NCBI RefSeq assembly: GCF_019891545.1
Contig: NZ_JAHDIU010000003.1
Coordinates: forward strand, 310,001-374,000
Direction of reading: 5' to 3'
Source: Flavobacterium coralii
GTDB taxonomy: Bacteria > Bacteroidota > Bacteroidia > Flavobacteriales > Flavobacteriaceae
DNA length: 64,000 nucleotides
The stretch's first letter is position 1, and every line of letters begins with the position of its first letter. The notes under the pieces are model-generated. The model did no database searches and was not told the origin of the DNA. It saw only the letters and a list, made by a program, of their open reading frames with translations. The translations under genes and the position numbers were made by a program. Below are positions 1 to 8,317 of this stretch, piece by piece.

Positions 1-1233
1 CGCGATGTAAAAGATATAGCTTATTCCTCAATATTTTATGTTAACCTCGGGATAAGCATACTGCTCTCGCTACTTATAATGTTCTTTTCTCCTTATATTG
101 CTGAATTCTATGAGGAGCCACAGGTAGGGTCGGTATTATTTTATCTTGCATTTATACCGCCCATTGCGGCGCTTGGCAGGATACAATCTACCATACTTAC
201 CAAAAATATGGATTTTCGCAGTTTAACAATGCGTAATATTTTTGCCACGGTGGCAGGTGGTATAGTGGGTGTTGCCGCGGCATTTATGGATTTTGGGGTT
301 TACAGCCTTGTTGTACAGCAAATAACAGCAGCGGTAATGTCAACCTTTTTATTATGGTATGCCACAGGATGGAGGCCAAAGTTTGAATTTTCATTTAAAG
401 AAGTCAAGGCTCTGTTAGGTTATTCGAGCTATGTGTTTTTTGATCAGGTTTTAAGGCAGATATTCAACAAGATAGATACTATATTTATTGGTAAGGCATT
501 TTCTACCGCTACTTTAGGTTTCTATTCTCGGGCGGAATCATTAAAAGCTCAGATAGATACCTATACAAGTACCAGCCTTCGCAAGGTTATGTTTCCTGCA
601 TTTAGTGCATTACAACAAAACATTCAGGCATTTGAACGTGCTTATTTTAAGGCATTCAATACGGTAACGGGCTTAATTGCCTTGCTTGTAGCACCAATAT
701 ACCTGCTTTCAGATAAAATTATTATCGGGCTTTTGGGCGAAAAGTGGGCACCCAGTATTATCTTTTTCCAGATATTACTGTTCACTACGTTAACAAGTCC
801 GCATATCGGCATAATGGCACAGGCTGTACTGGCAAAGGGTTACTCAAGGCTAAAGTTTAAAATGGGCCTTGCACAAAGGCTTTTAAGGCTATCGCCCATA
901 CTTATGGGCTCTTTGTTTGGTATAGTAGAATTTGCAATAGCTGTGGTGGTGGCAAACACCATAGTATTTTTTGTATATACTTATATTGTACACAGGTCTT
1001 TACATTTAAGCTTTTATAAGCAGTTAAAGGGTTTTATTGTGCCAAATGTTATGCTGGCAGTGTTTGTGGTACTTTACCATTTTGTAAATGATTATGTGGA
1101 TTCATGGATTTTAGCAGGATTATTTATAATATTTGACCTTGCATATTTAAAAATCATAAAGCATGAAAGTTTTGCCATGGTTATAGAAGGTTATAACATG
1201 GTAAAAAAGAGAATTTTAAAATTAAAACGCTAA
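1..1233 (+). CDS. Polysaccharide flippase, Wzx/WzxC-like (5' partial)
   Basis: The reading frame is open from base 1, so the true start lies upstream; 410 residues are visible. The chain is almost entirely hydrophobic helices with short loops, as in the polysaccharide transport (PST/MOP) flippases that move undecaprenyl-linked repeat units across the inner membrane. The stretch around bases 170-260, with a conserved-looking loop before a new helix pair, resembles WzxC-type proteins. It is followed after 4 bases by the MurA-like gene and heads the visible part of the polysaccharide operon. Family assignment is firm; the lipid-linked substrate is inferred from the neighbours. Confidence 0.85.
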   Translation, partial: RDVKDIAYSSIFYVNLGISILLSLLIMFFSPYIAEFYEEPQVGSVLFYLAFIPPIAALGRIQSTILTKNMDFRSLTMRNIFATVAGGIVGVAAAFMDFGVYSLVVQQITAAVMSTFLLWYATGWRPKFEFSFKEVKALLGYSSYVFFDQVLRQIFNKIDTIFIGKAFSTATLGFYSRAESLKAQIDTYTSTSLRKVMFPAFSALQQNIQAFERAYFKAFNTVTGLIALLVAPIYLLSDKIIIGLLGEKWAPSIIFFQILLFTTLTSPHIGIMAQAVLAKGYSRLKFKMGLAQRLLRLSPILMGSLFGIVEFAIAVVVANTIVFFVYTYIVHRSLHLSFYKQLKGFIVPNVMLAVFVVLYHFVNDYVDSWILAGLFIIFDLAYLKIIKHESFAMVIEGYNMVKKRILKLKR

Positions 1234-1237
1234 TATT

Positions 1238-2467
1238 ATGGCATTATCTATATCTAAAACACGATTAAACGGACTTGTAAAAGTAAGTGGGGCGAAGAAC
1301 AGTTCGCTGCGTCTTCTTGCAGCCTCTTTATTAACAGAAGAAACGGTGTTTCTTACCAATTTTCCTAATGGTTTGCTTGATGTAGAAATACACCTTAGGA
1401 TGCTGGAAGCGTTAGGTAAAAAAGTAACATCTGCCGCCGATACGGTTTCAATAAGTGTTGGTGACGAAAAAATAAAAACCCAGTTGGTATGGGATGAAAG
1501 ATCTATACGCAACACCCTTTTAATATTAGGCGCACTAACAGCAAGATATGGCGAGGGGAAAGTGCCATTGCCGGGTGGCTGTAAGCTTGGTGAAAGAAAG
1601 TATGACCTGCACGTAATGCTGCTTGAAAGGCTTGGTGCAGAAGTTTGGGAAGAGGGCGATTACCTATGTGCAAAAGCCAAAACGGGCAGGCTTAAAGGTA
1701 ATGAAATCCATTTGCCCCTTCGCAGTACCGGCGCTACAGAAAATACCATAATTGCAGCATCACTTGCCGAAGGTAAAACGGTTCTGTATAACCCGCACAT
1801 AAGGCCTGAGATTATGGACCTTATTGATATGCTTGGCAAAATGGGAGCAAAGATAAATGTTTACGGGCAAAAGTGTATAGAGATAGAAGGTGTAGAGCAG
1901 CTAACAGGCGTTAAGCATGCTGTTATACCCGATAATATGGAAGCACTAACATGGGCAATAGGCTCTGTTATTACAAATGGTGAGGTTGAAATAGAAAACT
2001 TTCCGTATGAGCACCTTGAAGTACCTTTGGTTTACCTAAGGGAAAGCGGTATGAAGTTTTACAGGGGTACCACAAGCCTTATTGTAAAAGGCGGAACTCC
2101 TTACCCTGTAGAAATAAGTACAGGCCCTTATCCGGGTATTAACTCTGATATGCAGCCGCTTTTTGCTGTTTACGGAGCTATGAGCAAAGGAGAAACAAAG
2201 ATAGTGGATTTACGCTTTCCGGGTAGGTATGCCTATGCAGAAGAGCTTAACAAGCTGGGTGTAAACTCCCGCGTAGAAGGTGATATGCTTGTTATAGACG
2301 GTGGTAACCCTATAAAAGGAGGTACAGTAAGAGCTTTAGATTTAAGGGCAGGCATTGCACTGCTGCTTGCGGGAATGACATCTGATGAGCAGATAACAAT
2401 TGAAGACGACTGGCAAATATACAGGGGTTATGAAAACCTTGCGCAAAAATTAGAGAACTTAAAGTAA
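1238..2467 (+). CDS. MurA-like enolpyruvyl transferase (paralogue in polysaccharide locus)
   Basis: The 409-residue protein has the EPSP-synthase/MurA fold signature. The N-terminal GAKN motif (K20, N21) matches the UDP-sugar/PEP contact of MurA, and the loop GGCKLGER carries C115 and R120 at the same numbers as E. coli MurA. The SDMQ motif supplies D304, and R370 (DLRAG) and R396 (RGYE) match further catalytic arginines. All key residues are present, so it is probably active in transferring enolpyruvate from PEP to a 3-OH of a nucleotide sugar. It is shorter and more divergent than the usual 430-residue housekeeping MurA, sits inside a surface-polysaccharide operon, and is two genes upstream of a MurB paralogue. 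I infer a specialised role, not peptidoglycan synthesis, although a housekeeping MurA is not visible here. Confidence 0.85.
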   Translation: MALSISKTRLNGLVKVSGAKNSSLRLLAASLLTEETVFLTNFPNGLLDVEIHLRMLEALGKKVTSAADTVSISVGDEKIKTQLVWDERSIRNTLLILGALTARYGEGKVPLPGGCKLGERKYDLHVMLLERLGAEVWEEGDYLCAKAKTGRLKGNEIHLPLRSTGATENTIIAASLAEGKTVLYNPHIRPEIMDLIDMLGKMGAKINVYGQKCIEIEGVEQLTGVKHAVIPDNMEALTWAIGSVITNGEVEIENFPYEHLEVPLVYLRESGMKFYRGTTSLIVKGGTPYPVEISTGPYPGINSDMQPLFAVYGAMSKGETKIVDLRFPGRYAYAEELNKLGVNSRVEGDMLVIDGGNPIKGGTVRALDLRAGIALLLAGMTSDEQITIEDDWQIYRGYENLAQKLENLK

Positions 2468-2474
2468 TTGTATT

Positions 2475-2987
2475 TTGGGACTCTTAGGCATTATAAATAA
2501 AGATTTAGAGCATTGCGGGGGTAAAAGCGTTCCTCGTAAAATGCTTACATTTTTCTTTAATGTATCCTTCAGGCTTACGCTTAATTACAGGCTGGGTTAT
2601 TATCTTGCACGCAGGCGTAATATTGTAAACAATATACTAATACTGTTTCTTAAAAAAAAGCAGTTAACAAAATATGCCTGTGATATATCCTATGATGCGG
2701 TTATCGGTAAAAAAGTAAGCTTTCCGCATCCAACCGGTATTGTTATAGGGGTAGGCTCTGTGGTAGGTGATAATGTTATGATATGGCAAAATGTTACTCT
2801 TGGCAGTAAGGGTGCTGTAGAGAAAGCCTATCCTCACATTAAAAGCAATGTAAAAATATATAGTGCCGCACAAATTATTGGGGGCATTACTGTTGGCGAA
2901 AATGCTAAAATAGGCGCTTTCAGCCTTGTGCTTAAAGACGTTCCAGATAACTCAACAGCTGTGGGTATCCCGGCAAAAACAATATAA
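2475..2987 (+). CDS. Serine-acetyltransferase-like hexapeptide acyltransferase
   Basis: The 170-residue protein starts with TTG 7 bases after the MurA-like stop. The C-terminal half carries the left-handed beta-helix hexapeptide pattern of CysE/WcaB-type acetyltransferases, with the motif SFPHPTGIVIG around residues 76-86 and ITVGENAKIGAFSLVLKDVP near the end. Such short CysE-like proteins in polysaccharide loci usually O-acetylate a sugar with acetyl-CoA. It is flanked by the MurA-like gene and a sulfotransferase in the same orientation, which supports a sugar-modifying role over cysteine synthesis. The substrate is not determinable. Confidence 0.8.
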   Translation: MGLLGIINKDLEHCGGKSVPRKMLTFFFNVSFRLTLNYRLGYYLARRRNIVNNILILFLKKKQLTKYACDISYDAVIGKKVSFPHPTGIVIGVGSVVGDNVMIWQNVTLGSKGAVEKAYPHIKSNVKIYSAAQIIGGITVGENAKIGAFSLVLKDVPDNSTAVGIPAKTI

Positions 2988-2991
2988 TAAT

Positions 2992-3852
2992 ATGGTACCA
3001 GATTTTATATTAGGAGGCGCTATGAAGAGTGGAACTACCTTTCTTCATAATCTTTTAGAAAACCATCCGCAGATAAAGATTATAGACCGGAATATGGATC
3101 ATGCATATTTTGATGATGACCGTATTTACCCTCGTGGCAAAGAGTGGTATATGAGCCTTTTTAACGGTGTTATGAAAGATAAGGAGCAGGGTAAAATTAT
3201 TGGGCAAACATCTGCCGACTGTAATTTTAACCCCGGTAGTGTTAAGCGTATTATAGAGCATAACCCGGATACCAAGCTTATTTTTGTGTTAAGGCACCCT
3301 ATAGAGCGTTCTTATTCACTCTACTGGCACCAGTACAGCATGGGGAGGGAATACAGGAAGTTTGAAGATGCCATTAAGATGGAGCCTAAACTGATAAAAA
3401 AATCATACCATCATTTTAAGCACTACTCATACCTGGAGCGCAGCAGGTATCACCAGCAGTTTGAAGAAATTGCAAAGCTATTGCCGTCGCAAAACCTGCT
3501 TATACTCGATTTTGATTCGCTTGTAAAAAATACCTTGCCCTCAATAAACATTGTTTTAGAGTTTTTAGGTGCTGAAAAGGTTAATGACCTTAAAGAACTT
3601 AATTATGAAGTTTTAAGGCGTAACCCGGCAAAAATACCTACAAACCATACTGTAGTACTTTTCTCTGCAGCATTGCATAAACTTGGGCTTATACGTGTTT
3701 CAAGGCGAATACTCAATATGTTCAGGAAAGAAATGAGGCCACCAAAAATTGATGATGCCATGCAGGCTAAGCTTGAGCAGGAACTTAAAAATGATATTGC
3801 TTTCTTTGATAAAGTGAAAAAAGATTTTCACGCAAAAATTAATCAAAACTAA
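2992..3852 (+). CDS. Sulfotransferase (PAPS-dependent)
   Basis: The ATG at 2992 is chosen because it lies 4 bases after the upstream stop and puts the conserved motif at the N-terminus; an upstream in-frame start would overlap the previous gene. The 5'-phosphosulfate-binding loop GGAMKSGTTFL lies at residues 8-18, and the 3'-phosphate motif RHPIERSYS follows about 90 residues later, both diagnostic of the Sulfotransfer_1 family related to heparan-sulfate sulfotransferases. The enzyme would move sulfate from PAPS to a hydroxyl or amine of the polysaccharide or its precursor. At 286 residues the length is typical. Sulfation of the surface glycan is inferred from context. Confidence 0.85.
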   Translation: MVPDFILGGAMKSGTTFLHNLLENHPQIKIIDRNMDHAYFDDDRIYPRGKEWYMSLFNGVMKDKEQGKIIGQTSADCNFNPGSVKRIIEHNPDTKLIFVLRHPIERSYSLYWHQYSMGREYRKFEDAIKMEPKLIKKSYHHFKHYSYLERSRYHQQFEEIAKLLPSQNLLILDFDSLVKNTLPSINIVLEFLGAEKVNDLKELNYEVLRRNPAKIPTNHTVVLFSAALHKLGLIRVSRRILNMFRKEMRPPKIDDAMQAKLEQELKNDIAFFDKVKKDFHAKINQN

Positions 3853-3865
3853 AAATACCGCTATC

Positions 3866-4723
3866 GTGAGGACAGAACATAATTTTGATCTTACCAACTA
3901 TAACAGCTATCGCATAAAGGCTAAATGCCGTACTGCCTATTTTCCTGAAAACGAAGATGATTTTGTTAAAATTTTTAAGAATGGAGAGGAGGACAAAATC
4001 ATTATCGGAGGTGGCTATAATATTATACTGGCAAGTGACTATTATGATAAGGATTTTATAATTGTGGGCGAAACCTACTCTTCTGTACTTCTTGAAGAGC
4101 CTGGTGTTATAACCTGTGAGGCGGGAGCAAGTACTTTGCAGCTAAGCGAATTTGCATTGGAAAAGTCGTTAAGCGGTGCCGAAATATTTTTTGATATACC
4201 AAGTTCTATCGGTGGGGCTGTTGTTATGAATGCAGGGGCCAGTGGAGAGGAAATTAAGGATATACTTTTAAAAGTAAGGTATCTGGACCTGAAAGATATG
4301 ACCGTTAAAGAAATCCTGAAAGATGATATCGGCTACCAGTACAGGAACAGTATCTTCCAGAAAGAAGGAGGCAAAATAGTGCTTAAGGCTTGGCTTGGGC
4401 TGCAACCCGGCAATGCGAAAGAAATTAAAAACAAGATGGAAACCGTAAAGGAAGCAAGATGGGCAAAGCAGCCTAAAGAATTTCCTAATGCAGGTAGTGT
4501 ATTTAAAAGGCCACCCGGGCATTATGTAGGACCAATGATAGATGAACTACAGCTAAAAGGATACAGGATAGGCGGTGCCGAAGTATCTAAAAAACATGGA
4601 GGCTTTATAGTAAATGTAGATAACGCTACAGGGCAGGATATCATAGGCATTATAAAGCATGTGCAGCAAAAAGTAAAAGAGCGTTTTAACGTTGACCTTG
4701 AAATAGAGCAACGAATAATATAA
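3866..4723 (+). CDS. MurB-like enolpyruvyl-sugar reductase, type IIb (paralogue)
   Basis: The 285-residue FAD protein starts with GTG 13 bases after the sulfotransferase. It has the FAD-binding IIGGGYN segment (residues 47-52; the usual GGGSN serine is tyrosine), the YRNSIF motif with R160, the NAGSVFKRPPG motif with S211 and the C-terminal E281, corresponding to the R159, S229 and E325 catalytic residues of E. coli MurB. The loop FKRPPG...KGYRIGGAEVSKKHGGFIVN is the short type-IIb form, unlike the type-I housekeeping murB at 31678-32691. It should reduce an enolpyruvyl ether to a lactyl ether with NADPH. Together with the MurA-like gene it forms a two-step route for a polysaccharide sugar. 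Confidence 0.87.
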   Translation: MRTEHNFDLTNYNSYRIKAKCRTAYFPENEDDFVKIFKNGEEDKIIIGGGYNIILASDYYDKDFIIVGETYSSVLLEEPGVITCEAGASTLQLSEFALEKSLSGAEIFFDIPSSIGGAVVMNAGASGEEIKDILLKVRYLDLKDMTVKEILKDDIGYQYRNSIFQKEGGKIVLKAWLGLQPGNAKEIKNKMETVKEARWAKQPKEFPNAGSVFKRPPGHYVGPMIDELQLKGYRIGGAEVSKKHGGFIVNVDNATGQDIIGIIKHVQQKVKERFNVDLEIEQRII

Positions 4724-4727
4724 TATT

Positions 4728-5888
4728 ATGAATATACTTTTTTTAGCATCTAATGACGGGGGCAATGGTGTAGGGGGGCATTATAATTCCCTTAACCAGG
4801 TTTGTAATGAAGTTGCGAAAGAACATAATACCAAAATTTTGACATTTGGCAGTGCCACCAGTCCTGTTTTAGCGCAAAACAAGCATTTTGGCGGGCATAT
4901 ACAAGCAGCTAAATCATTATCCGGGTTATTTAAGGTTAAGAACGAGCTAAAAAAAGTAGTAAAAGAATTTAATCCTGATATAGTTCACTGTTTTGATTCG
5001 CAGTCACTAAACAGGATTTTGCCGGTACCCTCGCTGTTTAATGTACCGGTAGTATTTAATAAATGCGGAGGTAAAAACCCATTAAAATCTAACTATCAGC
5101 ATGCTGACAGTATAGTGGTATTCAGCCCTGAAAATAAGGAATGGTTCACTAAAAATCCTAATTACAACAAGGAAGATATTTTTTTGATACCCAATAGGGT
5201 TCAAAAACTTGAATTCATAGATGAGTCATCAAGAAAAGAACAAAAAAAGCAGGATAAAATTACCTTTGTCCGCATCAGCAGGCTTGGTGGTGCTTATGAA
5301 AAAACCCTTCTGGATACTTTTAACCTGGTTGCAAAGCTATCAGAAAAATATCCTGTAGAATTAATTGTTATAGGCAGGATACAGGACAGGGAAAGATTTG
5401 AAAAGCTGGTAAAGGCAGGAGAGGATAAAAACGTTCCTGTTACATATATAACGGATGATAGGGCTGTTAAAGGTTCAGACTTTTTGTATCTTGCCGATTT
5501 TGTTGTAGGCACAGGCCGCAGCTTTATGGAGGCAACATCATTAGGCATACCATCGCTCACACCGGTTCAGAATGCAGATTACCCGATGCTGGTAAACAGC
5601 AGGAACTTTCAGAATTATCTGAATACTAATTTTTCTGAACGTAACAGGGCAGATGATTATTCGTTGTCTTATAATATTAGTAATATTGAACAACTTATAG
5701 AAAGTAAGGAAAAGTATGCGCAGGCTAAAGACGAAACCCTTACAATATTTAAAGATTTTTTTGGAACAGAATCTATCCTGCCAAAATATAATGCGGTATA
5801 TAAGTATGCTTTGCAAAACAGGAAGCCGCGTATGAGTTTAATTACCAGTAATTTGCAATATTTATTTAAATTTATATTGGGTAAATAA
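4728..5888 (+). CDS. Glycosyltransferase, GT-B fold (GT4-like)
   Basis: The 386-residue protein begins 4 bases after the MurB-like stop. The N-terminus MNILFLASNDGG...GGHYNSL is the glycine-rich acceptor-binding start of GT-B enzymes, and a second Rossmann half is visible around residues 175-300 (ITFVRISRLGGAYEKT, then VGTGRSFMEATSLGIPSL). The last segment stands where GT4 enzymes have the EX7E nucleotide-sugar motif, only partly conserved. It probably adds one sugar to the lipid-linked repeat unit on the cytoplasmic face. Donor and linkage cannot be read from sequence. Confidence 0.8.
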   Translation: MNILFLASNDGGNGVGGHYNSLNQVCNEVAKEHNTKILTFGSATSPVLAQNKHFGGHIQAAKSLSGLFKVKNELKKVVKEFNPDIVHCFDSQSLNRILPVPSLFNVPVVFNKCGGKNPLKSNYQHADSIVVFSPENKEWFTKNPNYNKEDIFLIPNRVQKLEFIDESSRKEQKKQDKITFVRISRLGGAYEKTLLDTFNLVAKLSEKYPVELIVIGRIQDRERFEKLVKAGEDKNVPVTYITDDRAVKGSDFLYLADFVVGTGRSFMEATSLGIPSLTPVQNADYPMLVNSRNFQNYLNTNFSERNRADDYSLSYNISNIEQLIESKEKYAQAKDETLTIFKDFFGTESILPKYNAVYKYALQNRKPRMSLITSNLQYLFKFILGK

Positions 5889-5898
5889 AAGTTTAGGA

Positions 5899-7194
5899 TT
5901 GATACACGAAAAACAAGCAAAAGGATTATCAATAATCCTGTTATTTTTTTCACCGCTGATAGGCCTTTTTTCGGGCCTAAAGTACTTGTCGTGGGATAAT
6001 AAGAAGGTCCTGATCGTATTATTCTTTATAATTTATGGTTCGTTAATGCAGTATGGTGAAGAAGCCGATGCTGCTGTTTATATGGAGATGCTCGATTTAT
6101 ATGAAGGCATGTCGCTATCAACCTTTTTACTTTGGTTAAAGCATATAATCGAACTAAACCCGCTCCCGGACTCCCCAAATGATGTATATGTACACTTTCT
6201 TTCCTTTATAATAAGCAGTATATTAGGCGTAAAGTTTTTGTTTTTTCCGGTAGTTGCAGCAATATATGGTTATTTTTATGCCAATGCACTTTCAAAAATA
6301 CTTGTTTGGGACAAGAACAAAAAAATTGCCATTTCAGTAGTTTTTATAATAATACTGTTTATAATACACCGGAGTGTTACCAGTTTCCAAACGGTTCGCA
6401 CCTGGACGGGGATGTGGGTAATGTTTAACGGTGTTTTGGGCTATGCCCAGACTAAGCAACGTAAATATATAATACTCATACTTGCCGCACCTCTTATACA
6501 CTTTGCTTATTTTGTTATTGCGCTGCCCGTTGTACTGTCGTTATTTGCAAAGCGCATACCAACAATATTTATGTCAGTGCTTTATTTTTCTTCTTTCTTT
6601 ATAACATTAAGCGGTAGTATAACAGAAAAGTTAGCCGGAGAAAGTTCTCTTGCAGATAAAAAAATTCACTCTTATTACAGGCAAAACCAGTATGGTGAGG
6701 CTATAGACCCGATTATGGAGAGGATGAAAACAGACAATTCTGTATGGTACACCAGGTATGGTAAAACAGATGCTGTATATTATGGCGGGCACGCATTTGC
6801 CCTTTTTATAATTTTAGGGGGTTTTTTCAGGTCTAAAATGACGAGTGCCGAAGCTGCTGTGTTTACCGCAGGCCTTCTTTTAGCAACCTTTGCCAACTTT
6901 GCTTCGTTCTCCTATGCTTTTTACAGCCGAACTATGGGTAATGCAGTTATCTATATATTAGCTGCAGCCTGTATGATGGCAATAAGGGGGGGGTATGATT
7001 ACAGTAAACTTAATCCTCGGTTAATAAACTTATTTAAGTGGGTTTGCATATTAATTTTTGTTCCTAAAATTGTATATTTTGTTGCAGACTTTTTAATACG
7101 CACAAGTATTTTCGTTCTCGGTTTACCGTTTGTAGGCTGGTTTGCCGATTCTTTAAATGTATCAATAAGAGAGTTTATAGGGCAATTTCTTTAA
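5899..7194 (+). CDS. EpsG-like/Wzy-type polysaccharide polymerase
   Basis: The 431-residue integral membrane protein starts with TTG 10 bases after the GT4 gene. It has about ten hydrophobic segments and the EpsG-family pattern of an early acidic and tyrosine-rich loop (YGEEADAAVYMEMLDLYEG) and a conserved TVRTWTGMW stretch near residue 160. Proteins of this type polymerise undecaprenyl-linked repeat units in Wzx/Wzy systems. It is the only polymerase candidate seen in the locus, which also contains a flippase and Wza/Wzc. Polymerase function is inferred from topology and context. Confidence 0.75.
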   Translation: MIHEKQAKGLSIILLFFSPLIGLFSGLKYLSWDNKKVLIVLFFIIYGSLMQYGEEADAAVYMEMLDLYEGMSLSTFLLWLKHIIELNPLPDSPNDVYVHFLSFIISSILGVKFLFFPVVAAIYGYFYANALSKILVWDKNKKIAISVVFIIILFIIHRSVTSFQTVRTWTGMWVMFNGVLGYAQTKQRKYIILILAAPLIHFAYFVIALPVVLSLFAKRIPTIFMSVLYFSSFFITLSGSITEKLAGESSLADKKIHSYYRQNQYGEAIDPIMERMKTDNSVWYTRYGKTDAVYYGGHAFALFIILGGFFRSKMTSAEAAVFTAGLLLATFANFASFSYAFYSRTMGNAVIYILAAACMMAIRGGYDYSKLNPRLINLFKWVCILIFVPKIVYFVADFLIRTSIFVLGLPFVGWFADSLNVSIREFIGQFL

Positions 7195-7204
7195 ATCAAT
7201 TTTC

Positions 7205-8317
7205 ATGGCAGTTTCTACAATTATTAAAAATATTTCGAATATACCGGGCTGGTCAAGCAAACGAAAAATAGTGATTTTTGAGAGCGACGACTGGGGCAGT
7301 GTGCGTATGTCTTCGGCTGAAGCATATCACTCATTAAAAACTGCCGGTTTAAATGTAGAAGAAGGCGCAGGTGGCAGGTATAATAAATATGACACCCTTG
7401 CCTCTGCAGAAGATTTGTCAATGCTGTATGAAGTATTAACTTCCGTAAAAGATAAAAATAACTCTGGAGCAAAAATAACAGCGATTAGCCTGACAGCTAA
7501 TCCTGATTTTGAAAAGATAAAAGCGTCGGGCTACCAGCAGTACTTTTATGAACCTTTTACTACTACATTAGAAAGATATAATAAACAGGATGCTTTCAGG
7601 CTTTGGCAGGAAGGTTATAATGCGGGCATATTTGTGCCTGAATTTCACGGGCGCGAACACCTTAATGTTGCCGCATGGATGCGAGCTTTGCAGCAGGATG
7701 ATAAAGAAGCGCTGCTGGCATTTGACAAAGGTGTGTGGGGATACAAACGCAAGCATGGCAAAATAGGCTTTCAGGCTGCATTTGACCTTGAATTTGCCGA
7801 TGATATAGAGTTGCAGAAATCAATTGTGAGCGACGGGCTTGACCTGTTCGAAAAGCAACACGGGCGCAGGGCAAACTTCTTTGTACCGCCAAACGGCCCT
7901 TTCAACAACGCTCTTGAGCCTGTTGCAGCTTCAAAAGGCATACAGTTTATGTCAACTTCAAAAATCCAGAAAGAAGTACTTGGTGAAGGTAAATCAAAAA
8001 AGAACTTCAGGTATCTCGGCAAAAAGAACAAATACGGGCAAATCTATATAACCAGGAATGCCTTCTTTGAGCCGTCAGGTTCCGGGAAAAATGAGATAGA
8101 TTCCTGCCTTGCAGAAATTGAGCTTGCTTTTAAATGGAAAAAGCCTGCTGTTATAAGCTCGCACAGGGTAAATTTTATTGGCGGACTGGATACAGCCAAT
8201 CGCGATAACAGCCTTAAGCAGCTGAAGCAGCTACTGGATACCATAGTAAAAAAATGGCCTGATGTAGAGTTTATGACATCAACAGAATTGGGCTTAACTA
8301 TCAGCGGAAAAAAATAA
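7205..8317 (+). CDS. NodB-like polysaccharide deacetylase-family protein, copy 1
   Basis: The 370-residue protein has IFESDDWGS with D28-D29 near the N-terminus and FHGREHLN with H147 and H151. This matches the Asp plus H-x3-H metal triad of carbohydrate esterase family 4 (NodB) enzymes, in a divergent Bacteroidota version often annotated as polysaccharide (de)acetylase. A C-terminal SSHRVNFIG motif may supply the second catalytic histidine. No signal peptide is visible, so a cytoplasmic substrate such as a lipid-linked or nucleotide sugar is plausible. It overlaps the following paralogue by one base (TAATG), showing tight translational coupling. Confidence 0.72.
   Translation: MAVSTIIKNISNIPGWSSKRKIVIFESDDWGSVRMSSAEAYHSLKTAGLNVEEGAGGRYNKYDTLASAEDLSMLYEVLTSVKDKNNSGAKITAISLTANPDFEKIKASGYQQYFYEPFTTTLERYNKQDAFRLWQEGYNAGIFVPEFHGREHLNVAAWMRALQQDDKEALLAFDKGVWGYKRKHGKIGFQAAFDLEFADDIELQKSIVSDGLDLFEKQHGRRANFFVPPNGPFNNALEPVAASKGIQFMSTSKIQKEVLGEGKSKKNFRYLGKKNKYGQIYITRNAFFEPSGSGKNEIDSCLAEIELAFKWKKPAVISSHRVNFIGGLDTANRDNSLKQLKQLLDTIVKKWPDVEFMTSTELGLTISGKK

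Noticed and set aside
2926-2991. Upstream extension of the sulfotransferase reading frame
   Set aside because: It lies entirely inside the acetyltransferase gene and adds sequence before a normal N-terminal motif.
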